A stretch of DNA of 64,000 bases from Raffaelea ambrosiae (lineage: Eukaryota; Ascomycota; Sordariomycetes; Ophiostomatales; Ophiostomataceae), in contig PCDI01000001.1 in assembly GCA_002778195.1 (NCBI GenBank), positions 6,149,338 through 6,213,337 on the forward strand, given 5' to 3'. This document shows, piece after piece, positions 56,701 through 64,000 of this stretch. How positions within the stretch are numbered: the stretch's first letter is position 1; the number at the start of each line of letters is the position of its first letter. The notes beneath the pieces were generated by a model that saw only the letters and a program-made list of their open reading frames with translations, did not search any database and was not told where the DNA came from. A program made the position numbers and the translations under genes.

Positions 56701-56817
56701 CCCGGCACGCTACTAGAGCAGGTTGGGACCTTAGTTGGTAAGAAATGCAGTCAACCATCAGACTGGCCTATACTATACTTTTTAGAGCGGCAAAGCACGT
56801 TATTAAGTAAAAACTAA
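53707..56817 (+). CDS. TPR/ankyrin protein with C-terminal TIR/HET-like domain
   Basis: 981 aa in three exons: 53707-56307, 56425-56737 and 56786-56817. Both introns (117 and 48 bp) are multiples of three without stops but have good splice signals, and splicing gives GIWVDYTCIDQDD. Layout: an unrecognised helical N-terminal region (1-350); TPR-like helical pairs (about 360-600: RYARAEELLKTAIDEL, DRLEEAETVFAQQYELAEQLG and others); one ankyrin-like unit (about 650-670, GYTALDWAVFNN); then FIVFISYRWMSPG (about 815), WVDYTCIDQDD (865) and YFDRAWCTVEAG (905). The last three motifs are those of the TIR-like/HET-like domains of fungal incompatibility and NLR-type proteins. No nucleotide-binding domain is present. 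A role in non-self recognition or cell death is inference. ATG 53707 is the first in frame. Confidence 0.75.
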   Translation: MDASTPTTNGANTQAIAASTLYHMLPGVVEAVKASQEQMGSISDWIANMSTARTRAGSGPVSPDPLLEQWLATIEASSLDSEQQNIFRVVLALSVLRQKTWKGELVSTAELAHIWRLLHDGLVGSGSPSSPLSQQSLLAATVSRSAQGFLAVPLCSSLQNGDIAELWRLHVWLGDGQRGSAPFAIHAHQSFGESWVLAGQAVDHEYQAKSVERQEEATHAAFAIGWKMAGKTEQETEGDDSTYKTHQTASTAVNTHQWVSVAESASEKHASDGLFHYQIPSAVYHRTAVDPAAFHATLFVFDSSRGFRRDVGALGPKNQEVHTQLRDPAGRTAAALARMVETVRAWEKAIAEGQGYATDSRWEFAMRTFEHARSLFDRDDVMPNAARYRGIATGELGKTNRRFGRYARAEELLKTAIDELSGDGRSSSPSSSPGLGLGLGPSLEQVEYLGELGVVLRHSDRLEEAETVFAQQYELAEQLGTELQMCRALGNWGMVNYQLFLLRRDPERLEAAVQQLEARVRIASKLGHRLWESIGLSRLSLCYVEQGKGKVVGDSQASDAKAADAALRALHAALTIVPVPDPVVVALSRFFYGMVLWQRYGLLDEARRQFEPPADETCTAAIALCKEPSQEHHGYLQMLLQAGGSIDLSRADASGYTALDWAVFNNSTEMEQTVLRGLEASTSREQTTLALTQARLRKGYRVIFQEKLRPLLMASTSSTNNSYDSSSYSSFSSQGSSHSRMNSSAVIASLREAYDSALAEEAEEHGQLFDRLRFVLYPQFKAAGQIPRSSMRLATQYTAKTRMEEDCRSGPSATAEFIVFISYRWMSPGSLSPDDDNHTQYKRMLLVVEELLQKYPNINPERLGIWVVSLIVQLYEISRDVTVLSTFTLMIVCSLTIFYNISCRLQDYTCIDQDDEQAKTSGIAALPLMLVQCDAFISLASDGYFDRAWCTVEAGLIQSLVRSYQLHKWLVYKPAEQEQKRVIPKTTGEKTGPRPLLQPGTLLEQVGTLVGKKCSQPSDWPILYFLERQSTLLSKN

Positions 56818-57717
56818 GAGTAAATTATCTTTTATTATTTTATATACTCATATGCCGTTTAGGTTGCCCCTCTTTTCGCACTACTCGTACATTAGCGGGC
56901 TCCTCCCCCCTCTAAATGTCAAACGCTCAATCCCACTGGCTTTCCGGGCCGTGCCGCAGAATCGGCATTCTGATTCTGATTCTGACGTTCTGGCAGTTCC
57001 CAACTGTCGAAACTGTTGGTTGACGTCATGAAGAAGGAACTACAATAGAGGACACGGTGGCAGGCGTTGGTTGTAAAAAGGTGTGGATTGATGGAATCCC
57101 GGACTTCCGTCGGTTGTGCATCCAGACGTCGGTGGCCAGATGGTTGCCCGTCACTAACCGCATGTTACCACATGTCAGCTGGCAGCTGGCACGCCAGTCG
57201 TTTCTTGTCCATAGTGACTCTCCGTGCAACCCGCCACCGATGCGTTCAAATTTGGCCAATACAAGTTGCAGCTCGGACAGTTTGGGCAGAGCCGCAAGGC
57301 TGAGCCTTTCAACGCGACTTGGCTGTCAGATTCTCGTATTACGGTGGGCCTTCGCTCCTCGGCAGCGGGTATCGATTCCCTTGGCCTACCGAGCGAGCTC
57401 GACCATGGTTGGGATTACAGGTCTGTCCTCGACGGAAAGCCTTCTTTCTGATGCAGCATGATCGAACACCTACCTGCCAAGGTTCTTCGACCAGCAGGCT
57501 CTTCAATTCATTCTCGAATTGTTCAAAATGCCACTGTGCGCGAGCTTGGTCGCTGTAGCATTGCGGCTGGAACTACGGAGTACTCGAACGGCAAAGGGTG
57601 GTCAGCATGCTCCATATTACTCCGTGCATGCATTGAGTCAGCCAGCCACGGCCTGCAGGGATTGGCACCAGCTCATTTGCCGGAAAGAACAGGGGGGGGG
57701 GGGGGGGGGACTACGCT
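56818..57717. other. Intergenic, unexplained open frames
   Basis: Several overlapping plus-strand open frames of 60-130 codons, none recognisable. Ends in a run of 18 G (57692-57709) immediately before the DUF3435 fragment. Confidence 0.45.
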
Positions 57718-58101
57718 ATGCAATTGGATGCTATTCACTGGCCGCAAAACTGGGTAAACAGTACGAGCGCTATCCGAAAACTCGACAGCCTGCGGAAGAC
57801 TTTACAAGACAAACGCCTGAAGCGTGCCATTCAGGACTTCCACGCCTCAAAGGACAGGCAAGAAATCGACCGACAGTTGAATAAAGTCGATGTCGGAAAG
57901 TATCTGGCCCCGCCGACCGTCCAGTATCAGCTCCCGTCACGCGCTCGCGTCGCTCGGCTCTTTTTAGACGTGGCGCACATGGCGAGCCGAGACGACCTCG
58001 TCTCCCTCCGAGTACAGCTTGTCAGCGAGATGGCCCTGCTGTGCCAGCAAAGGGAGCCCTGGCGACCAAAAGCCGAAAGCAGCAGGAGGGCAGCTTGTTA
58101 A
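57718..58101 (+). pseudogene. Fragment of a second DUF3435 (FluG-type) gene
   Basis: 127 open codons. RLKRAIQDFHASKDRQEIDRQL, then SRARVARLFLDVAHMASRDD and VSEMALLCQQREPW line up with RLRQAIADLHNSIHVEEVGRQL, ERARVAHLFAQALDETRS and VRALAQLCQRRESP of the larger DUF3435 gene at 61230-63520. This is the helical linker that in the family follows the recombinase-like domain. The recombinase-like part and the C-terminal zinc finger are absent. The fragment is on the opposite strand to the larger copy and begins abruptly after a poly(G) run, so it is a truncated relic. The protein-level similarity is moderate, so it is an old or independently acquired copy rather than a fresh duplication. Confidence 0.7.
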
Positions 58102-58478
58102 GAGTTGTGTCCGAGAAATAACAACTCTGCTCTCACCGCCTTTCGCTGAATAATGGCGTCTTGGCTAATCAGAAAACGTTGTTCACCGTCTACACTTAGT
58201 CACTATAACGGACTCGTCACCGCCTCCTAGTTTCAGCCCTCCGCAACACCGTGCAATCCATTTTCCCACCGCCTACTACTCTTGTCTTAACGGAACAGCA
58301 ACATCCACTCACCGCCTGCCAGAGATTCGAGAGCTATAGCCACGTGACATTCTGGATAAAGGGATCGCAAGGTTCTATCACGAAGACAGAAGTCAGCTTT
58401 GTTGATAGGGAAAAACCCATCAGAGTGACAGAGTGAAAAATAGCGCTATTTGTAACACTGTGTTTTATTTCTGCCTAG
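58102..58478. other. Intergenic, no gene seen
   Basis: 377 bases with no recognisable coding sequence. CACCGCC-type short repeats recur (58135, 58215, 58267, 58307). Confidence 0.5.
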
Positions 58479-60818
58479 CTATGAAGACCATTCACCTGGT
58501 CGCAGGCTTTCTCTTACAACAACCACATTCGGCTTCTTGGCCAGCTTGTCTACCGCCGCCTCGACACTCCTCTTCCGCTTCGTGTGCAATGTCGCTCGGT
58601 CAAAATCAATAACCATCAGCCTCTGCTGCTCCTTGCTCCAGAGCACGTTAGCCAGCCGTAGGTCGCCGTGCTCCACGCCTTGTCCTCGCAGCGTCTCGCT
58701 CAGCCTCTGTGCTGCCTCCTTGTCCACTTGCTCCGCTTCTGCTGTCTCGCCCGCGTACGACAGCAGCATCAGACGCGACACCCTCGCTCCACCTGTCAGC
58801 ACGTATGCCCGTCGCAGGTCTACCAGGCCTAGGCACACCGGCACCACGCTGCCCTGTAGCGCTGCTAGACACTGGTACACCCGTTCCTCCCAGTCCAAAC
58901 AATCACGGTCGTCATCCTGCACGCCCTTGGCCACGAGCGTGTATCCCTGTGGGTACACAGTCACCTTGAACAACGCCCCGACAGCCCCGAACTTGCCATG
59001 TCCGTCCAGCACCACACAGCCGTCATCAAGATTGGCTGTCAGCTGCGCTTCCGCGACCTGCAGCAACGCTGTATGCGTGAGCCTGTGCCCCTCTGACTCG
59101 CCCGAGCACCGATGCAGCGCCACGTTGGGACAGGTTTGGTCTAGGGCCAGGCCTAATCGAAGCCCACCTAGGCACTTCTGTGTGCAGTATGGCTGCTGTG
59201 GCGGCCGGGCGCTGCCGATTGAGATGCTTTGGCTGCTTTGACTGCCGCTCTGCCCAGCCTGCTGGGCAGGAGCATCGCCTGGTGCTTGCTTTGGGTCCGA
59301 TGGCTCGGTATTGCTGTCGTACGCGTGAGGGAAGGTCTTAACCAGCTTCTTCACCTGCTGCTTGGCCTCAAACGACAACGGCCTCTTCTGCAACGCTAAA
59401 AGGATCAGCGTTAGAACAAGTGCGACCGGTGTCTGCCTGACTATGGCGGAGCTGTATGGTTCAGCTGGCCGACGACCTAAGCTGTCCTCTTCTTGCACCC
59501 CGGGCAGGCGAATCTCCATCCTAGGCACCGAAAGGTGATAGTATAAGACCGAGGGATCGACGACATAGTCGATGTACAAAAGAATCAGGCTCTCGCCGGT
59601 GGATATATAGCTGTAGGCCAGCCCGCTATCTACCATGTAGTGGAATGCCTGCGTCAGCATCTGCGCCGTCCGGTTCCGCGCTGTCCTCGGCGATGGAGAG
59701 GGTGAACGTGATGTTCCTTGGTTTGAAGTTTCCGGCGTAGGAGCCGCTGGGGGGTCCGCTGCAGAGTCCTCTTCGCCCCCATCTTCTTCCTCTGCAGAAA
59801 CAATATTGCCCAGGTTGCTGCGCTGACGCTTCTCCTCGGCGCGTCGTGCTGCCTCAGCGGCCTCAGCGAAAAGGGTTACATCGGACAGCCGGCCGTCGAG
59901 TGTTGTCATCAGCATCTCTGGCATCGCCTTGTGTCCTGCCTTGTACTCGACTGTGAACAAGGCACGCCGCACCTTTGCCGCATCCTGCGCGATGCACCAG
60001 CGATCTGGCACGCTGCGCCGTTCAGCTGACGACGACCTTTTGGGCGAATGCTGATCAGAGTCTCGTGGCGGCGAAGTGGCTGGCCGTTTTGACGCGTGGC
60101 GACTGGTAGGGGGTGGTACGCGTGGGCTTCGGCTCTGACTTCGGCTCCGACCTCGGTTTCGGCTTCGACCTCGGCTTTGGCTCTGGCTCTGGTCTCGACT
60201 AGTCTCAGTGATGTTGTGCTTACGGAGGCTGTAGGGGTGTGATCGGAAAATGACGCGAGCCACGTCCTGGGGCTTCTTCAGGAGGTACTCGGCGATCACA
60301 TCTTTGGCTCGCAGCTCAATGGCAGCCACTTCGAAAGGCCGGAGATCTTCTTCGTTTGCCAGGGGGCTGGGCGAAAGGTCTCGCTCGATCTGAGCAATGG
60401 CAATCTGGCTGGGAAAAAGCTCCTGGTCGCCAAAAAGAGCTTCCAGCGCACCAAACACCTCGCCGTGCAGTTGTGGGAAATCCGTCCATGGTCGGAGCTC
60501 TCGCGGGTAATAACGGGTATCGATTTTGGTGAGTCCGCCGCTTGATCGAAGACCAGGTACTTTCTGCACGGTTACTGGCTGGAAAAGATGTCTGTAGCAG
60601 TGGGAAAGGAAGGGGACAAACGCGGTCTTGTTGGCGATGGTTTCTGCGGCCACGCGTCGCTCTCGTTCCTCTTCGATTCTCGTCTGCGCTTCACGACGCT
60701 CCTCTAGTCGACCACGACGCTCCTCTAGTCGACCACGACGCTCCTCTAGTCGACCACGACGCTCCTCCTCGAGTTTCGTCTGTAACTCACGGATAACTTC
60801 CTGAGGATCACGCTCCAT
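58479..60818 (-). CDS. Fungal protein-kinase-like protein with coiled-coil/RS-rich N-terminus
   Basis: 779 aa, intronless. Order: coiled-coil of LEERRGR repeats (about 20-45); a globular region with YYPRELRPWTDFP and AAIELRAKDVIAEYLL (to about 200); an Arg/Ser-rich stretch (about 210-250, SRGRSRNRGRSRSQSRSP); a second globular region with VRRALFTVEYKAGHK, FHYMVDSGLAYSYISTGES and YYHLSVP; PYCTQKCLGGLRLG (about 543); and a compact kinase-like domain with YTLVAKGV (likely ATP Lys), VEHGDLRLANVLW (about 715, HGD catalytic loop) and MVIDFDRA (DFD in place of DFG). The catalytic residues are kept. I have seen this protein type in many fungal accessory regions, usually unannotated. It lies 412 bases from, and in the same direction as, the dead DUF3435 gene. 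Function unknown. Confidence 0.75.
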   Translation of the reverse strand: MERDPQEVIRELQTKLEEERRGRLEERRGRLEERRGRLEERREAQTRIEEERERRVAAETIANKTAFVPFLSHCYRHLFQPVTVQKVPGLRSSGGLTKIDTRYYPRELRPWTDFPQLHGEVFGALEALFGDQELFPSQIAIAQIERDLSPSPLANEEDLRPFEVAAIELRAKDVIAEYLLKKPQDVARVIFRSHPYSLRKHNITETSRDQSQSQSRGRSRNRGRSRSQSRSPRVPPPTSRHASKRPATSPPRDSDQHSPKRSSSAERRSVPDRWCIAQDAAKVRRALFTVEYKAGHKAMPEMLMTTLDGRLSDVTLFAEAAEAARRAEEKRQRSNLGNIVSAEEEDGGEEDSAADPPAAPTPETSNQGTSRSPSPSPRTARNRTAQMLTQAFHYMVDSGLAYSYISTGESLILLYIDYVVDPSVLYYHLSVPRMEIRLPGVQEEDSLGRRPAEPYSSAIVRQTPVALVLTLILLALQKRPLSFEAKQQVKKLVKTFPHAYDSNTEPSDPKQAPGDAPAQQAGQSGSQSSQSISIGSARPPQQPYCTQKCLGGLRLGLALDQTCPNVALHRCSGESEGHRLTHTALLQVAEAQLTANLDDGCVVLDGHGKFGAVGALFKVTVYPQGYTLVAKGVQDDDRDCLDWEERVYQCLAALQGSVVPVCLGLVDLRRAYVLTGGARVSRLMLLSYAGETAEAEQVDKEAAQRLSETLRGQGVEHGDLRLANVLWSKEQQRLMVIDFDRATLHTKRKRSVEAAVDKLAKKPNVVVVRESLRPGEWSS
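60693..60767. repeat. 21-bp tandem repeat in the kinase-like gene
   Basis: Three full copies and a partial fourth of ACGACGCTCCTCTAGTCGAC + C on the plus strand, encoding LEERRGR units of the coiled coil in frame. Confidence 0.9.
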
Positions 60819-61229
60819 TTGTGTTATAATACAAGAGTCGCTGACGAAGAAACAAAACTAGCTGTACAAAAGTCGGCTCTTATTACGGCGGAAGGCGTAT
60901 TGCTGTAGGAAATATTGGTGGATCTATTATTTTAGGATGTACACGTGTCATTTTACGTCAGCTTTACGATTAAGCAAAATAGTGCCCACTTAAATGGTGT
61001 CTCGTGGATGCGACTACTTTGCAGATCATGTGATCACGTGAACTATAGAAACAGGATCTCACCCCGAGCAGCCGTAGCTTACAATATCCAGAGTTAGTCA
61101 AGTAAATGCAATTTATTCAGTCCATCTACGCTCTTCTCTTTATCTCGATGTGCTCTTTCCTGCCAAACTACGGCTAGCACCCTCTCGCCCTTGAATAGCT
61201 GCAGGTGGTAGGCGAATGTGATGCCGGCA
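60819..61229. other. Intergenic, no gene seen
   Basis: Promoter region of the kinase-like gene and 3' end of the DUF3435 relic; nothing recognisable. Confidence 0.5.
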
Positions 61230-63520
61230 CTACATGTGGTTGGCAAAATGGCAGCCACCACGAAGCATTACGAAGCAGTCATGGTAAGGACAGGGAAATG
61301 GTATCGGCTTCCATTTGATATGTTGAGTGCGGATGTGCCTTACCAGGCTGTTAAGGCGCCATCGCTTTTCCCTCTGGGCCTCGCCTACCCCAGCATCTGC
61401 CCATCTGCAAAAGGGGCGCAGCGACGTCGTGGCCGACTCCTGGACGGGCTTTCCTACACCTTGTGCTTTCTTTTGACTTCCTGCTGGCTTGGGAGGCCCC
61501 TTGCTGCGGACTTTCCGACGACACGGGCTCTCTCTGCGTTGACAGAGCTGCGCCAGCGCTCTGACCAGGTCAAGGCGCAGAGAATGCAGCATAGCACTCC
61601 TTGTCTCGTCGAGTGCCTGTGCGAAGAGGTGTGCCACACGAGCACGCTCGACCAGGTCAAACTGAGTGCTTGTCCGCACGACAACCCGAGACGGCTGAAT
61701 GCCGTTTAGCTGACGACCAACTTCTTCGACATGGATAGAATTGTGCAAGTCGGCGATGGCCTGCCGAAGTCGATCTTTTACGAGTCTTTTCACCACGCTG
61801 TCGGCCTTCTTCCTCCAGTAGTCGTACTGCTGTACCGGCTCGGTCCCATCTGCCGCGGCACGCGTTCCGTACTGGGACTGCACCAGCTGCAAGAACCAGG
61901 CCCTCTTCTGCCGGCAGGCGAGCAACGTCGGATCTTGATTCACCTCCCCCATTTGCTAGTCAGTTAGGGCTGTTGGCGCATCGCCATGACGGAGCAGCCG
62001 CCCCGCAAGATGGACTAAATCATGCTTTGGAGCGCTGCCGAAACGGATCGACTGGCAATCGGCGTCGTTGAAGTTAGACATGTAATACTGTATGTACACG
62101 CTCGAGTCTCCCTGACGATGGCCCATGATTTTGTTTCTCTCCTCGGGGGTGAGGGACTCTGTATGGGTCAGCGGCTGGCATCGTCTTAGCGCCTTGTGCG
62201 AGGCTATCTTACCATTTAGCTTCTTCCCAGAGCCCCGACGCAGATCGTACCACTCGAGTGTTTTCGCGAGACCGATGGACCGTCCAAGCCGGATCAAATG
62301 ACCACGCTCTCTTGCGTACGGCAGCGTCTTGTCCTGGGACACTTGGATGCCAGCAGCGGTTCGCTCCACGTCGCGGAAAATTGGCCGCGAGAGCCACTGG
62401 TCTTTCCACAGCAGCCGGAGGCGGTCTGCGTTCCCAGGCACTTCGAGTCTATACACGTCTTCTGGATCTGTTATTTCATTTACAAACGCATCGTCAGCCA
62501 AAGCCAGGGCCAGCAGAAGAACGAGAGGGTCGTAGATCAACATGTCGTCCTCCCGAAAGGCAAACTCTTTCGGGTCGAACCCTCCAGCCGACCGCTTGAT
62601 ATGCGTCAGATTGACCTTGAGGACGATACGCGGACGGCCTTCTCCTGGAAGGGATGGGAAGAGCTGGAATTCTAGGTTTTGGTAAAGCAGCTGTCCGACA
62701 AGGGCGCTTGGTCGCGTGGCAGTTGCGCCGGCCAAAATCAGATTGGCCGCGAATTGGACGCGCAGCCGTTCATGGCTAAAGACCTCCTCGTCTCGGAGCC
62801 AGTGGTGGGTTAGGAGAACGGCTAGATCTTCGACAAATATGCCGGCTTTTTCCTTCTTCGATGTGTCCAGGTGAAATTCTGCCGTGAGGTAGACATGAAT
62901 CCACTGTATGTGTTACTCGCTACAGCCGCTTCAGGACATCATTCGGCGCGGACTTACATTCCGGATGTCGAACAAGACATCTTCCCGCATCCAACGCCCA
63001 GCCTTCAACGAATACCATGCAGAGGAGCTTCCAATAGGTCATTACCGATGACACCTTTCGAATTCTGGAGTTTCTAACTCTCTAGACGAGGTACACCTTA
63101 AACAAGGAGGCGTTGCATTGAAGCAGCGCCTCGGCTGCGTCAAGCTTCTGGAAATCACAAAATCTGTTTATTTGGTCGTTTGTTAGCAGCCACCAGTATG
63201 CATAGAGCGCCTGGGTAAGCTCACTTGATCCACTGCTGCTCTTGTTCTTGTGTCATTGCTTTCGTGTTTTGGCCATAGTTTGCCAGCGTAGGCCCTTCGG
63301 CCTGGAATGTTTCCAGCAAGCTATTGTAAAACTGCGCATTCTCACCCGCATCCCCAGCAGCATCGCCGGGATAGATCTCGGGCTTGGCCTTCGAGTCTGC
63401 ATCGGCAAATGGAAAGCCGGAACGAGTTGTGCAGTCGAATCGTTGCTGAGGCGCCAGCCAGGTATGTGTCGCCTGGTCCTTTGCCCATCCGTTCGAGCGG
63501 CTTATCCGGTTGGGTACACA
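61230..63520 (-). pseudogene. DUF3435 (FluG-domain, tyrosine-recombinase-fold) pseudogene
   Basis: Nearly complete but broken. N-terminal part: QFYNSLLETFQAEGPTLANY and EQEQQWIK, an intron (63164-63224), FCDFQKLDAAEALLQC and FKVYL, then a TAG at 63082-63084 where homologues have Trp. The same frame continues VSSVMTYWKLLCMVFV; a frameshift near 63008 leads to KAGRWMREDVLFDIRN, an intron (62904-62957), WIHVYLTAEFHLDTS, LTHHWLRDEEVFSHERLR and the recombinase-like core with IRLGRSIGLAKTLEWYDLRRGSG and IMGHRQGDSSVYIQYY (Arg, His/Arg and Tyr positions kept). A second in-frame TAG (61956-61958) precedes the linker and a C-terminal C2H2-like finger (CPYHDCFVMLRGG). Both stops fit C-to-T changes at CpA on one strand, as in RIP. 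No intact N-terminal start found. Confidence 0.8.
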
Positions 63521-64000
63521 CTATTGACTTGCCATGCTTTGTTGCCACAACGCTAGACTGGCCATCTTGTATAAGCCTTCGCAAAGAGACACGGGTCCGA
63601 GTCATAAAGGTTTATATTCTAAAAGTGGGTGCTTGTTAGAAAAGAGCTTAAACCTGGGCCCGCTGGTCCAGGACAACTCTGACAGAGCAAACTGGCCAGG
63701 TACAAGCGACATGCTCAAGTTGAAAGAGACCAAAACGAAAACGAAAACTAAAAAACCATTCATCCCCGTCGCTTAAAAACTCAACCTATTTAACACGAAC
63801 TAAGACGCAGGCGTATCTCGCTTCTAACATGCGAATAACCTCTATTATTCCCTAGCAAAATGGAATCGACGCGCCCAGGTTCCCATAATCCATTATCGGA
63901 ATGCCCAAGAAGGTGAGGCAGGGATGGCGAAAACGTCAAAAAGAGATGGAAAACCCTCGTTAAAACCGGGCATCTGCTTTCTGAACGCTACGGGGCAAGA
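63521..64000. other. Right edge, no supported gene
   Basis: Open frames of up to 80 codons without recognisable features; an (AACG/AAAACG)-like A-rich repeat at 63731-63755. Confidence 0.45.

Noticed and set aside
57057..57717. Overlapping plus-strand open frames before the DUF3435 fragment
   Set aside because: None resembles DUF3435 or another family, and frames overlap without splice support.
57718..63520. A complete Starship element
   Set aside because: DUF3435 genes are common outside Starships; no element boundaries, target-site repeats or other typical cargo are visible here, and the recombinase gene is broken and not at a 5' edge that can be defined.
1..64000. CRISPR arrays, bacterial-type operons or ribosome-binding sites
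   Set aside because: None seen; gene structure is eukaryotic throughout.

Overview
The window is nuclear DNA of a filamentous ascomycete, most likely a Sordariomycete. The supporting signs are many introns of 44-150 bp with CTAAC/CTGAC branch sites, fungal-only families (HsbA-like, DUF3435/FluG, Dal5-type transporters, CFEM-like proteins), and stop codons of the kind left by repeat-induced point mutation (RIP). It holds about 25 genes, several of them missed or broken up if only single open frames are read. Exon structures here were rebuilt by hand from splice signals, frame and family resemblance; no alignment or search was run.

Region by region. 1-9 kb: the end of a gamma-glutamylcyclotransferase-like gene, then divergent NAD glycerol-3-phosphate dehydrogenase and glycogen debranching enzyme, which share a 1.8 kb intergenic region. 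9.9-10.8 kb: a CFEM-like membrane protein. 10.8-17.4 kb: gene-poor, with one doubtful multi-exon gene, a TTG microsatellite and the tail of a dead drug/toxin-type transporter. 17.4-20.2 kb: glutathione S-transferase and a BTB protein. 21-23.1 kb: two decayed enzymes (alpha/beta hydrolase, methyltransferase).

23.4-36.7 kb is the housekeeping core. It carries an unidentified basic protein, GAR transformylase, a Ulp/SENP8-like cysteine protease with very small exons, SLX9, UBA4, PAM17, a chromodomain protein and a two-RRM protein, mostly as tight divergent or convergent pairs. 38.2-43.2 kb: a truncated transporter pseudogene, an M20 peptidase and a repeat-bearing unknown protein.

45.4-64 kb looks accessory. 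It has an HsbA-like secreted protein; a divergent Dal5-type transporter plus GH105 hydrolase pair that suits uptake and breakdown of pectin oligomers; a 78-residue zinc-cluster-like protein; a cysteine-rich small secreted protein; an effector-like secreted protein; and a TPR/ankyrin protein ending in a TIR/HET-like domain. It ends with a kinase-like gene lying between a dead DUF3435 (FluG-type, tyrosine-recombinase-fold) gene and an inverted fragment of a second DUF3435 copy. This last third is where an undescribed system is most likely: candidates are the TIR/HET-like immune-type protein and the DUF3435-kinase cassette.
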